Shown: one piece after another, positions 20,150 to 30,313 of the stretch | Numbering within the stretch: the first letter of the stretch is position 1 | How the letters are laid out: each line of letters starts with the position of its first letter | Source: Calonectria ilicicola | Lineage: Eukaryota; Ascomycota; Sordariomycetes; Hypocreales; Nectriaceae | Reading direction: 5' to 3' | Assembly (NCBI GenBank): GCA_020809705.1 | Contig: CP085830.1 | Coordinates: 2,480,001 to 2,544,000, forward strand | Length of the DNA stretch: 64,000 nt | Translations under genes and position numbers: made by a program | Notes under the pieces: generated by a model | What the model was told of the DNA's origin: nothing | What the model saw: the letters and a program-made list of their open reading frames with translations, nothing else | The model's database searches: none

Positions 20150-22666
20150 TCACAAAGGCGGCAGCTCCTCACGACAGATCGGACACTGTAATCGGAACCT
20201 CATCCATCCCTCCAAACAAGCACTATGGAATATGTGGCGGCATGGCGTAACCATATACAGCCGACGGGCAAAGACACCAGCCACACCAGTGTCTTCGTCT
20301 TTAGCTGATACGATAGGAACTTCGAGAACTTCACGGCAGATGGCGCAGTCGATGGCACGGGTTGAGCTACGCTTCTTGGTTTGATCATCCTCTGCTCTAG
20401 CCGTCGTGCCTGCACTGGGTGCGTCATCAGAGACCAGGCCAATGGGCAGGCCGCCAGCCTCAAGACTATCTTCTCGAAGAATGGGGTGGTAGTCCCAAGC
20501 CTCAGGAGTCCAGCCGGCGGGGATACCAAATCGTGGGCCAACAACATCCTGTGCGGCGAGAATAAGAAGCTGTACCCAGATCCAGCCGCAGAAGAAGGCA
20601 AAAGCGCGAGGTTCTGGTTGGGCATAGAGGAAATTGTCCTCCTTTATCCAAAAGTAGGCAATGGGCAGAAGACGGAGAACGGACTGGCCTACTACAAACG
20701 GCCATGTCAGAGCACGGCGACAGTTCCGTCGGACATTGCGGTGGATCTGGGGGATCCAGAGAGAGAGGTAGATAAATACGCAAAAGTTCAGGAAGAGAGA
20801 ACGGAGAGTAGGGTACCAGGTGGATGAGGAGATGGCGAGAAAGATGATGACGAGGGAAGAGAGTATAAGGCGACCGACAATCGTTTGAAATGACTGGGGA
20901 GGTTGGGTCTGAGCGGTGTTGCGCTGTGTAGCAGTCGGAAGAGCGGTTGCGCCATCGGCAATCTCAGCATCGATATCCTGGTCAGATGGGATGATCACAG
21001 GCTGCTCCAATCTTCGGGCAGGCTGGCTTGCCGTCACAGGGGCCGGCAGAAGCGGCCCTGTTCCAGTAGGGTTAGGGGTTAGGGCCGCCGATGACGTGCC
21101 ACTACTGGTCGTTGTGTTAGAAGTGGCCGTGCCTTGGTCACGTTCTCGGCGTGGGCGAGTCTCTGGGAGCTGGACTTCCCAGATCTTTGCCAAAAAGCTG
21201 CCCCCGATCGTCATAGAAAGGAACGCTGAAAACAAGAGAGACAAAGTTGGCAAAAAGGTGGCTCCAGCTGATGAGACCCAGGTAGCTGCGGCAGTAAATG
21301 TCATGCCATCAACCATAACCATCATCGCAGTAGTCCAAAAGCTCACACGGCCCATGGTCGATGGCGTGCATGACTCCTTCATCTGATTTTTAAGCAGATT
21401 GACTTGCGCAAATACCACCAGGGCATAGGCAATTATCCAGGCTCTGACTTGATAAACATGCATCTCCGTCTTCATCCCCATCAAGTGATGAGCCTCGCCA
21501 GGTGGGAAATCAGGGGCTCCCTTGGACTCGAGGAAGAATCCGCAGTCAGGGGAGTAAATAACAGCTGACATCTGCAGCTTCGGTACTTTGGGAATAGGTG
21601 CTCCCCGTGGTGATTGGAGCTCAGACTCGATTGCCTCAATGACCGCTTCCATCGTCTCTCTCGAGACTTCCTCGTCGCCAAATCCAATAATATTGGAACT
21701 TGGGGGATGTACTTGAGCATACATAATGTACTCGCAGTGCGGTGATGGGTTAGTCGTGTACATGGGGTTCTCAATGTCTGACGTCCATGGCATGGTCTGG
21801 TCAATGTAGAGGTTTTCTTCCTTTCTTGCAATCGTACGGGCCAAAGAGTGGTTCAATAGCCACTGGCTGGATTCGAAGAACTCCTTGTTCGGGACAAGAT
21901 GAGGAAGGCCAAAAATACCTTCAAACTTCTCACTTGTCGTCGTCATGAGAATCACACCTCGATCCGGCCAATGAACACCCCACAGTCTCATTTCCCAGTT
22001 ATGGCCGGATCCTTCAGTATCCTCGATTGTTGTGGTGCCTTTGACACTGCGTATCAAGCCACGAGAGGGGTGCATGCCATCTTCTGCCAGCGGACCGTAT
22101 TCGCTAATGGTCTTATTCGCATCAATTCGCAGCATCATCCTCCCAGACCTTCCAGTTATGTTGCGTGCCCATGAAGATTTGTCTCCTATCCAATCCATGC
22201 CAGGGACGCTATTAGTGAGGTTGTAGCTGGAGTATCCCCTCGGCACAGAGCCTTCTCGCCGAATCCATTCCCCATGAACCGTGCCGGATGCATTCATCCA
22301 GATAGCATCTCCTTGTGTATCCCACAGGTCGTGTCCTTCTAGCGGCGGCATAGCATGTCGGCTAAAATCCATGCTTCTTTGTCGAAATCGCCCCAAGTCT
22401 TCCCAGGCAAAATTATCCACCTCTCGGAACCCGGTGAGGTTTAGGTATGTGGGTTGAGCGTCGGCATCATCGCGCGTCGGCGGGGCGAAATCACCCCATT
22501 CGGAGGCGTTTAGAACATCGAGAGCATGGCGAAATCCCAGTAGCCTCTCGGAGGCCAGGTCGGAGAGCGTCAGGGAGCCGCTCTGGTACTCGCCATCTGG
22601 AAAGATGAGCCAGATAAGGAAGAGGATAAATGCCAAGCCGGCAATGGGGTTATGCGACTGTGACAT
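20150..22666 (-). CDS. dscA: DSC E3 ubiquitin ligase complex subunit A (Tul1-like)
   Basis: Single exon, 838 aa. It begins with a signal-anchor segment (PIAGLAFILFLIWLIF) followed by a ~380-residue luminal domain with several N-x-S/T sites. A group of membrane segments occupies roughly residues 400-760. It ends in a RING-H2 domain: CAIC, then CRHIFHSAC, then CPIC close to the C-terminus. This architecture is that of Tul1/DscA, the Golgi/endosome membrane ligase of the Dsc complex. The complex degrades mis-sorted membrane proteins and, in Schizosaccharomyces and Aspergillus, is required for SREBP cleavage. Zinc ligands are all present. A spacer before the last membrane group is low-complexity Thr/Pro-rich and is partly encoded by telomere-like DNA (21067-21084). 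The gene is divergent from the HSBP1-like gene. Confidence 0.92.
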   Translation of the reverse strand: MSQSHNPIAGLAFILFLIWLIFPDGEYQSGSLTLSDLASERLLGFRHALDVLNASEWGDFAPPTRDDADAQPTYLNLTGFREVDNFAWEDLGRFRQRSMDFSRHAMPPLEGHDLWDTQGDAIWMNASGTVHGEWIRREGSVPRGYSSYNLTNSVPGMDWIGDKSSWARNITGRSGRMMLRIDANKTISEYGPLAEDGMHPSRGLIRSVKGTTTIEDTEGSGHNWEMRLWGVHWPDRGVILMTTTSEKFEGIFGLPHLVPNKEFFESSQWLLNHSLARTIARKEENLYIDQTMPWTSDIENPMYTTNPSPHCEYIMYAQVHPPSSNIIGFGDEEVSRETMEAVIEAIESELQSPRGAPIPKVPKLQMSAVIYSPDCGFFLESKGAPDFPPGEAHHLMGMKTEMHVYQVRAWIIAYALVVFAQVNLLKNQMKESCTPSTMGRVSFWTTAMMVMVDGMTFTAAATWVSSAGATFLPTLSLLFSAFLSMTIGGSFLAKIWEVQLPETRPRRERDQGTATSNTTTSSGTSSAALTPNPTGTGPLLPAPVTASQPARRLEQPVIIPSDQDIDAEIADGATALPTATQRNTAQTQPPQSFQTIVGRLILSSLVIIFLAISSSTWYPTLRSLFLNFCVFIYLSLWIPQIHRNVRRNCRRALTWPFVVGQSVLRLLPIAYFWIKEDNFLYAQPEPRAFAFFCGWIWVQLLILAAQDVVGPRFGIPAGWTPEAWDYHPILREDSLEAGGLPIGLVSDDAPSAGTTARAEDDQTKKRSSTRAIDCAICREVLEVPIVSAKDEDTGVAGVFARRLYMVTPCRHIFHSACLEGWMRFRLQCPICREELPPL

Positions 22667-23245
22667 GCTGTATCAGCGGCGATGGGAGCTACCGCGGCGG
22701 CATCCCAGTTGAGATGGGTTCAGTGTGCATCGGCGACGGCGGCGACGGGGCTCATAGACATGCTCGGGCGAGGTGATTGATGTGGTGAAGGGGAAATGGT
22801 TATCGCGTGGGTGCCTTGGAGTGACAATTAACTCTGCTCGTCTAAGGCCAGCCAGTCCCGCCCATGCAACATTACAGTACTCGCAGGCGTTGGCTGGTAT
22901 GACGGAATGTGGCGGTACACTGGGGCTGGCGGAGACGGAGAAACGCCGCAACCCGCCGTTACAGCAGCCGTCCAGAGTCCTATACAGTACGAATACGTGA
23001 CGCCGCTTGTGACGGCAGCCAGCCAGCCACGAAACCAACCCAACCACCACTGTACGGCAAAATACAATTGCTCCGGAGTCATAATAGCATAGCATTCGCT
23101 CAATTCCTCGCCTCCGGCTGCCGTTCACCTCCAGGCACCCTATCTTCCAGCGTTTTCCAATTTTCCAAGCCGTTGCTGGCCTCGCTCTGGAAACCTCAAC
23201 CCCCGCCATTCTCCTTTCGCATCCTTCATCCACTCGGTCCCCGTC
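22667..23245. promoter_or_regulatory. divergent promoter region, dscA / HSBP1-like gene
   Basis: 579 bp between the two start codons. The sequence is GC-rich near dscA and pyrimidine-rich near the HSBP1-like start. No TATA box is evident, and no strong motif is visible beyond short GGC/GCC runs. Confidence 0.45.
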
Positions 23246-23703
23246 ATGGCCAGCAACGCCCCCGAGACCCCCAAAAAGAATCTCAGCAAACCAGAGAACG
23301 TACGTTTACTACTAATCCGCTTTCCGTTTATTCCCCGCTCATCCAGCGCCGCTATATGGTTCAAGCCATGTGTCGCTGCCTTACACGTGGGGGGGAAGAG
23401 CAGCACATGCCTTGGTCGCTTCAGCCTTGCATGAGAAACGCTACTAATTCGTTTCCTAGGGGTCCGATGACGCTCGCGCTGACGTCTCAGCCGCTGTTGA
23501 GGAGCTTCTGAACTCTCTGTCCAACAAGTTTGCTGGGGTTTCATCCGAGATTTTTGCCAAGAGTAAGTCCTTGTTCAACACTGACACCGTTGGTGGATAT
23601 CCTCCTGATGTTGGCTACAGTGGATGAGATGTCTCGGAGGCTCGACAACTTGGAGGCCGCTCTCCAAGAGAGCAAGGCAAAGGAAGGTGGCCCGCCAAAG
23701 TAG
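23246..23703 (+). CDS. heat shock factor-binding protein 1 (HSBP1) family protein
   Basis: Three small exons, 23246-23299, 23460-23562 and 23621-23703, encode 79 aa. The family core is clear: AAVEELLNSLSNKFAGVSSEIFAKMDEMSRRLDNLEAAL (quoted in part), a heptad-patterned coiled coil that forms trimers or hexamers. In animals HSBP1 binds the trimerised heat shock factor and dampens it; related proteins also assist WASH complex assembly. The role in filamentous fungi is not settled. The N-terminal 18 residues (exon 1) and the Lys/Gly/Pro-rich tail are outside the conserved core. Intron 1 (160 nt) is long for this window. The gene ends 220 bp from the convergent PDI gene. Confidence 0.88.
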
Positions 23704-23923
23704 TGCCTTCTTTTCGGCTGCGTGGTAATTGGAGGTTGCAAGGCGTTTGAGGCTATCCTTTAGAATACATGACAAGTCATCACGGGGTTGGAATTGCGCT
23801 GGCTCGTTCAGAAGACACGTCAACTCATGGGGCGAAGCCTGAGAGTATATATTTTCATCACCAATTTTCATTCTCATTTTTAATTCATCTCTCTATCTGA
23901 AATACGTGTTACATTTCGTCATT

Positions 23924-25105
23924 TTACAGCTCTTCCTTAGCAGACTCAACCTTCTCCTTGACCTTCTCGACGAAGGCGCGAAGAATGTTGGTCTTGGCTT
24001 GGATTTGATCGCGCTTGGCGGGGGCAAGACCACCCTTGGACAAGATTCCGTCAAGTCGGGCAAGCTCCTTGGCGACATAGCCGTCGTTGGTGCTCAACTT
24101 GTCAAAGACGCGAACGTAGTACTCAGCATACTTAGTCTGGGCGGCGTCCTTAATGCTCTCGGCCTCCTTCTTGACCTCAGCAGCGACCTTGGAAAGCTCC
24201 TCGCCGCTAGTGTACTTGGCAACAAGAGCAGTGAGGGCCTCAATTGTGCCAGCAATGGTGTCAAGCTCACCACCAGGGACACGGTGAGTTCCGGCCTTCT
24301 CGTTGATGTACTTGAGGAAGTCGGCCTCGGAGCGACCACCCTGGTAATCGACAGGCTCCTTCTTTCCAGCAGGCCAGAACTTGATGGTAGGGTAGCCAGA
24401 GACACCAAGGCTCTTGGCCCACTCCTTGTTGGGAGGGGCATCAGCATCAACCTTGGCAATGAGGACATTCTCGTCGTTGGCGTAGTCGGTCGCGAGCGTC
24501 TCCCAGGTAGGAGCGAGGGTCTTGCAGTCTATCCAAGCCATTCATTAGTCCAGTTCTCGTATAATAAATATATCACAGCAGGGGTACTCACGGCCACACC
24601 AAGGAGCAGTGAAGGCAATCAGAACGTTCTTGTCTCCGCCAATGGCCTTGTTGAACGATTCCTCGTTGAGGTAGGTGAGGTCGCTGGGCATCTCAAGCTT
24701 CTTCTTGGGGCGGACACCAGTCTTGTCACCAATGAATTCAGTCAGGCTTTCGAGATCACGGCCAGACTTGTAGTCTTCAGGCTTGTCGCTCTTTCCATCG
24801 AACCACTTGAGGGTAGGGAAGCCCTGAACGCCGAAACGCTTGCCCAGATCTCGGTGAGCATCAGCGTCCACCTTAGCGATCTGAACCTTGTCCTTGGCGT
24901 GCTCGAGAGCAAAGGCAAGCTCCTCGTACACAGGGGCAAGAGTCTTGCAGTGGCCGCACCAAGGGGCGAAGAATTCGACAAGTGTGGGCTTGCCAGACTT
25001 GAGAACAACATCGTCAAAAGTCTTGGGGAGAAGCTCGATGACGGCAGACTTGGCTGCGACAGTGGCAGCCAGAGTGGCGAGCACAAAGCTCTTGATCAAG
25101 ACCAT
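23924..25105 (-). CDS. protein disulfide isomerase with two thioredoxin domains and ERp29-type tail (TigA/ERp38-like)
   Basis: ER-lumen oxidoreductase that forms and rearranges disulfides. Two exons, 25105-24592 and 24528-23924, encode 372 aa; the 63-nt intron splits the second active site. The start chosen is the ATG before VLIKSFVLATLAATVAAKS, a good signal peptide; an upstream in-frame ATG would bury it. The first thioredoxin domain has APWCGHCK (C50/C53). The second has APWCGHCK restored by splicing (C170/C173). Each is followed by a cis-proline strand (GFPTLKWF, GYPTIKFW). The C-terminal ~110 residues are helical, as in the ERp29 D domain. The protein ends KEEL, an ER-retrieval signal of the HDEL/KDEL type. 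It is divergent from RPS29. Confidence 0.94.
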
Positions 25106-25543
25106 TGTGGGCAAGAAATATCCGACAGGATCAATCGAATATTCAAATAAATAGAGATAAAACACTGAAGATTTTCAGTGTATATATAGACGTAGGAAGA
25201 AGCAAATCTCCCTTTCATACGTCACGAATGCTTGGAAATCAGTGAACAAGATGCCAGCTTGCAGCCGCTTGGGGCCCTTGTTTCGAACGGCCCACTGTGA
25301 GGTAAGCTCCCAGCCACAACGTATGCAGCTCCATTGAGGCACAGCGCGGGGCTGCCTTGTGGCTGCCTTATTCAGCACGTGACTGCGCAAAGAATCACGT
25401 GCAGCTGGCCCTCGCGATTTCGCCTGGGGCTGTCAACCCTCCTCCAATCGGTGGGTCTCAAGGAAATTCACAACTTTTACGCCTTTCTTCCGCGAAGCGA
25501 AATATCCCATCCGCAACCGCAGCTCGCTCCCAACACCGCAATC
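25106..25543. promoter_or_regulatory. divergent promoter, PDI / RPS29, with inverted E-box pair
   Basis: 438 bp separate the two start codons. Two CACGTG boxes at 25376-25381 and 25396-25401 form a perfect inverted arrangement, GCACGTGA, a 12-nt spacer, then TCACGTGC. Their centres are 20 bp apart, about two helical turns. They lie 143-168 bp before the RPS29 ATG. CACGTG is the known site for Cbf1-type bHLH factors, which bind ribosomal protein promoters in some ascomycetes; the link here is inference. Confidence 0.55.
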
Positions 25544-25905
25544 ATGTCTCACGAAAGCGTCTGGAACTCGCGCCCCCGTACCTACGGCAAGGGCTCTCGC
25601 AGCTGGTACGATTCATTCCCCATTCGCCCGATCGCTCGTCTTCCAACAGCTTTTTTTGCTGTGCGCATCCGAGAATAATCGAAAATACTAACCTCAAGTC
25701 TCTAGCCGCGTCTGCAAGCACAAGGCCGGTCTCATCCGCAAGTATGAGTTGAACCTCTGCCGTCAGTGCTTCCGTGAGAAGGCCAAGGACATCGGCTTCA
25801 ACAAGGTGAGCAAGGAGAACAATTTCGAATGCCTTTTTCACTTTGTGGAGGGGTTCAGAAGCATGTCAGGAAGCTGACCAAGTTGCGCGCCTACAGTACC
25901 GATAA
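25544..25905 (+). CDS. RPS29: 40S ribosomal protein S29 (uS14)
   Basis: Small-subunit head protein. Three exons, 25544-25605, 25706-25805 and 25897-25905, encode exactly 56 aa, the universal length of eukaryotic S29. The sequence starts [20 protein letters not shown] and has the zinc-binding CRVCKHK ... CRQCFRE pattern (four Cys). The last exon codes only Tyr-Arg-stop, nine bases, after a 91-nt intron with a GCTGACC branch site and CTACAG acceptor. The model is supported because only this splice gives the expected length and ending. Confidence 0.95.
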
Positions 25906-26669
25906 ACGATGTTCAAACGAAAAATTCTCGGATAGGGCAGAAGACATGTAGGGGAGTCTAAAGAAGTGAAGGACCTCGCGAAAAGCATCTCGGAGGGCGG
26001 CCGCTTGGAACCGGAGTTTTTGGCTTGCTTGGGTCTCAGGAAGATCGTGCGTCTGACGAACATCCTCCGGATAGACGAATACCATTGCATTGGACCTCAC
26101 ACCTCGTGCCTCTCCCCTCGCCCTCCGATCTTTCTCTTGACCCATTGGACGTGAGGCAGACATGTTGGTTTGGTGCTACCTAAGCAAGCGACAAAGAAAA
26201 CAACCAGGCCCAACTAGACAGTCGCTCAGGTCGAGTGGAAAAGGATGAACACACAAAAGTCAATATTCGTCACTAAATATTGTGCAATTATGCCCACGGA
26301 ATTTTGTGAATGACAAATGGCTGCTTAGCCCTTCCTCACTCCCAAAAATACTCACTCGTCGCCAAAAAGCAAAGAGCACTCAATTCCAAGTACTAGTTTT
26401 ACATGTCTTAAATTACTGCCTCCCCGGCTTTGTCTAAAATACATTCGTCAAGACAATGGGAAGAAGCAGAGCGGAGATCTTTGGACCCCCCGGTCGTAGA
26501 TATACAAGAGTTTCACCAGGCTCAAGTGGGTGAATTGGCCTGACCATACATAACCCAATACTTCGTACACCACCCCTTATTTTTTTCGTTTCCAGCCATG
26601 ACTCCATTCATTGTGATCAACTCTCCCAAGATCTAGTCTCGAAATAAGATCAACTCGTCATACTGCCAC
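25906..26669. other. intergenic space, RPS29 / TUF1 (convergent)
   Basis: 764 bp of shared 3' sequence. No open frame resembles a protein and no repeat is evident. Confidence 0.6.
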
Positions 26670-28077
26670 TTATTTGATGATGCGGGTGCAGAGGCCAGTA
26701 GCGACAGTACGGCCACCCTCACGGATGTTGAATCGCTGACCAACCTCAATGGCGTTAGGGTGAGTCATGGTCACAACCATCTCGACGTTGTCACCAGGCA
26801 GGACCATCTTGGAAGAAGCATCCTCAGTGCCCTCAGGGAAGGTCAGGTCAATGGACTCGTCAGAAGTTCGGAGGTAGAGTTGGGGTCGGTAGTGCTCCTG
26901 GAAGCCAGTGTGGCGGCCACCTTCCTCCTTGGTCAGGACGTAGAGGGAGGCGAGGAACTGAGTGTGCGACTTGACGGTGCCAGGCTTGCAGACGACCATA
27001 CCACGCTTGACATCTTCACGTCGGATACCACGGATGAGGAGACCAGAGTTGTCACCAGCTTGCGACTGCTCGCAGGACTTCTTGAAAGTCTCAATGTCGG
27101 TAACCTTGGTCTTGATGACCTCGTTGCCCTTGCCGACAAGTTCAATTTCCTCATCACGCTTCAGAACACCACGCTCGACACGGCCGGAGACGACGGTACC
27201 ACGGCCGGAGATGGAGAAGACATCCTCAACGGACATGAGGAAAGGCTTGTCAAGATCACGCTCGGGGGTAGGGATCCACTCATCCACAGCCTCAAGAAGC
27301 TCATCGATCTTCTTGTTACCAATCTCATCTCGCTGGTTGTTGAGGGCCATGAGAGCAGAACCCATGATAACAGGGGTCTCATCACCTTCAAAACCATAGG
27401 TGCTCAGAAGCTCACGCATCTCCATCTCAACCAGCTCAAGCATTTCGGGGTCGTCAATGGCATCAACTTTGTTGACGAAGACAACAATTCTCTGGACACC
27501 GACCTGACGGGCAAGCAGCAAGTGCTCTCGGGTCTGGGGCATCTGACCATCAGAAGCAGCAACAACAATAATAGCACCATCCATGTTGGCAGCACCAGTA
27601 ATCATGTTCTTGATATAATCGGCGTGACCAGGGCAGTCGACGTGGGAGTAGTGGCGGTTTTCGGTGGAATACTCAATGTGAGCAGTGGAGATGGTGATAC
27701 CACGCTTTCGCTCCTCGGGAGCCTTGTCAATGGCACCATATTCAAGGAAGTTGGCCATGCCCTTCTCAGCTTGGCGCTTGGTGATAGCAGCAGACAGAGT
27801 AGTCTATAGATATAAAATCAGTTCATACGATCTGTGGGGGGGGGTTTTTTTCTTCAGGGCTGGCAAAACGCACCTTGCCGTGATCGACGTGACCAATGGT
27901 ACCAATGTTGACGTGAGGCTTAGTTCGCTCGAAAACGGCGTATGATCGGTAGAGGTTGAGAGCACCCGAGGCATTTTGCTTCTTGAAGGCAGCCTGAAGA
28001 GGGTTGACCCGGCCAGTGTTAAGGCCCTGGCGGGCAGTGCGCAAGAAAGGCGCAATTGATCTGAAAGCGGTCGACAT
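26670..28077 (-). CDS. TUF1: mitochondrial elongation factor Tu
   Basis: GTPase that delivers aminoacyl-tRNA to the mitochondrial ribosome. Two exons, 28077-27874 and 27803-26670, separated by a 70-nt intron with an ACTGAT branch site, give 445 aa. The start chosen is the ATG of [19 protein letters not shown], an Arg/Ser-rich mitochondrial presequence. An in-frame ATG four codons upstream is also possible. G1 is GHVDHGKT, with the intron between K68 and T69. G2 is [10 protein letters not shown]3 DCPGHADY, G4 NKVD and G5 around SALMAL. Domains 2 and 3 are complete to the end TGLCTRIIK. High identity to bacterial EF-Tu is visible throughout. Confidence 0.97.
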
Positions 28078-29830
28078 GATTAAATGCAACCGTTACTATA
28101 CGGGGAAATAATGAGCGGAGAAGGGGAGGGGGTGGGATGAGGCAATTCAGGAACACACAGTGGTGCTTCTGGTGATATGATGCTTCGAAATTTTTATGAG
28201 CTCGCTGCTGGCTCGACAGAAGGTGGTTCTCCTCCAGTTGAGTGGGGCAGTCAGGTCGCTAGGATCAATGCGGCCATTCAGCGTCCATTTAATGCGGCGC
28301 TGGCCACAAGCAATCACGTGGCTCTACATCCACCGAAAATCGGTGAAACTGGGCTTACAAGTCTTCAAGATGGCCCTGCGCAATGATCAATTTCACAATG
28401 AATGCGCAGTCTAAGCACCATTTGAGTTTTCCATACATGCATAGATAGCTGGATGACAACTTCAAAACAACCGACGAGATCTCTAGAACCTAAGGCAGCG
28501 TCCAATGTACCCGAACATTCTGCCTCAACACGACTTTAGCCATATTTGACCAGGGATGTGAAATCAGAGCTACTGATGCTCATACGTGAAGTCATACTGT
28601 CGCGCCCAGCATCATAACAAGCTTCCAATTGGCTAATCCTGGGTAGCTGGTTACACACACAGCCACCTCAGTGCAACCCATTGGGGACAGGATGACAGGA
28701 CTTGGTCTGTATAAATAGGTAGTCGGCGCTGACATCTCGTCAAAATGCATATCCTTCTTACAGGGCAATCTCACGGGCCTTTGACGTATCTTTCCATCCC
28801 ATCCGTGTGCAAGCGAAATCCGTAACAATGGCCGACGTCAATGCATCGCTAGATACTTGTCACGGTACAATGATATAAAACACCTCGCCGAGCGTTCTAC
28901 TGACTCTGCACATAGTGCTTCAGCCCCAAAAGCCGAGCCATAGGCCAGAAGGGACTGCGGAGCACGAAGCGACAATGGCCCCCCAATCTCGAATGAACTG
29001 TGGCCCCGAACATCACTGCACCTGCCTAGATGAAGCGGTCTCTCACTTTGGCATTACTTGCAGAAATAGCCATTGCACATTACCATCCAAGGAAATTCCT
29101 GAAAAATGAACAGTTATTCGGGAAATTTATCTCGCGGTTTGATGCAGTTTTTGAACTAAGCACAGGGGTGGCAGGGAACGTCATCTTGGCTGCGTCAAGC
29201 CGACGGACCATGTATAGTGGAATCGTGCCTAGTCTCTCCCTTGAAACAATCGTCTGCGCGGGACTGCATCTGCACCTCATCGACACCATGGCACATTTTT
29301 GTAAATTGTCTAGCAGAATAATCATTTATTGTTGTTTGAGGCTCCATCAGTGCAAGAATCCCTCATTTTACAAGATTAGATTACCGTAGTGAGTGATTAA
29401 AAGCTTGCCAAACTGGGCTATCCGGTTTGTAATTCTGATTGCCACCAGAGCATTTGCGCACAGAAACGCCGGGGCCATCGGAGAAATCCACTCTGGGGAC
29501 TGCAGCAGCCGCGCTATAAAAACTTCCATGTCCAACGACACCTTTCGCGCCCTGAGCCTCAACATCATCAACACACCCCTTTCTCATTGTTCGCGAACAT
29601 ATACGGCACCAACCACTTAATTCTACCCCTCTGTAATTGCCACTCAGCACTCTGCCTCCTAGGATCAGCCACATTTCTTCACACTCAGGCCACGCCGCCT
29701 CACTCAGCTGCTGTGACGTGTGCTCATCGCTGTTCATCTACATCATCTCACACCAGAACGCCCTGCGCTAGCTTTTTGGTTCAACCGCCTGCACTTGAAC
29801 TTTAGATATCCACAGGCTGCATTATTCATT
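28078..29830. other. intergenic region, TUF1 / PGA2 (divergent)
   Basis: 1.75 kb with no protein-like open frame. A CACGTG box is at 28315-28320, about 240 bp upstream of the TUF1 start. The last ~250 bp before 29831 are pyrimidine-rich, fitting the PGA2-family leader. I see no RNA gene or repeat. Confidence 0.55.
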
Positions 29831-30313
29831 ATGGACTCGCAGACCCAGCAACAGCAGCCTCTTGGCAACGAACCCACCGAGCTCAACCTCCTCGGCAAGT
29901 TCATGGCTCGGTTCCTGCAGTATGGAGTCAACGCTTCCAGCAACCTATCCACATCATTCGAGAGCATGGATACCAAAAACTGGCTGCGCCTAGTCATGAT
30001 TGTCGGTGGTTACATGCTGCTGCGACCGTACTTATTGAAGCTGGCCGGTAAAGTTGGTGTCCAGAAAATGGAGGAACAGGAGGCAAAGGAAAAAGCTGCC
30101 AAGGCGCAGATCTCACCCAATGAGCTTCGTGGAATCACCGAGGATGAGCCAGAGATTGATCCAAATGGCGATGGTACCGGTGCCGACTGGGGTCAGAAGG
30201 CTCGTGTGAGGCAGCGGGTCATGCTGAAGCAAATGCTTGAAGCCGAAGAACAACGAAGACAGGAGGAAGATGATGATTCTGATAAGGACATTGCGGAATT
30301 CTTGGTTGACTAG
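29831..30313 (+). CDS. PGA2: Pga2 family protein (protein trafficking)
   Basis: Single exon, 160 aa. The N-terminus is Gln-rich. A single membrane segment occurs at WLRLVMIVGGYMLLRPYLL (about residues 51-69), followed by a Lys/Glu-rich helix (KMEEQEAKEKAAKAQ). The family's typical acidic linker and DWGQKARVRQRVMLKQMLEAEE block follow, then an Asp/Glu-rich tail. Yeast Pga2 is an essential ER/nuclear-envelope membrane protein needed for processing of Gas1 and alkaline phosphatase. The fungal form is a little longer than yeast's 129 aa. Molecular activity is unknown. The assignment rests on the membrane segment and the conserved block after it. Confidence 0.82.
   Translation: MDSQTQQQQPLGNEPTELNLLGKFMARFLQYGVNASSNLSTSFESMDTKNWLRLVMIVGGYMLLRPYLLKLAGKVGVQKMEEQEAKEKAAKAQISPNELRGITEDEPEIDPNGDGTGADWGQKARVRQRVMLKQMLEAEEQRRQEEDDDSDKDIAEFLVD

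Noticed and set aside
23906..25150. 414-codon open frame antisense to the PDI gene
   Set aside because: It mirrors the coding frame of a codon-biased gene; the Leu/Gly/Val-rich product is typical of antisense shadows. The PDI on the other strand is certain.
26760..27809. 349-codon plus-strand frame over TUF1
   Set aside because: Antisense shadow of the strongly conserved EF-Tu gene.
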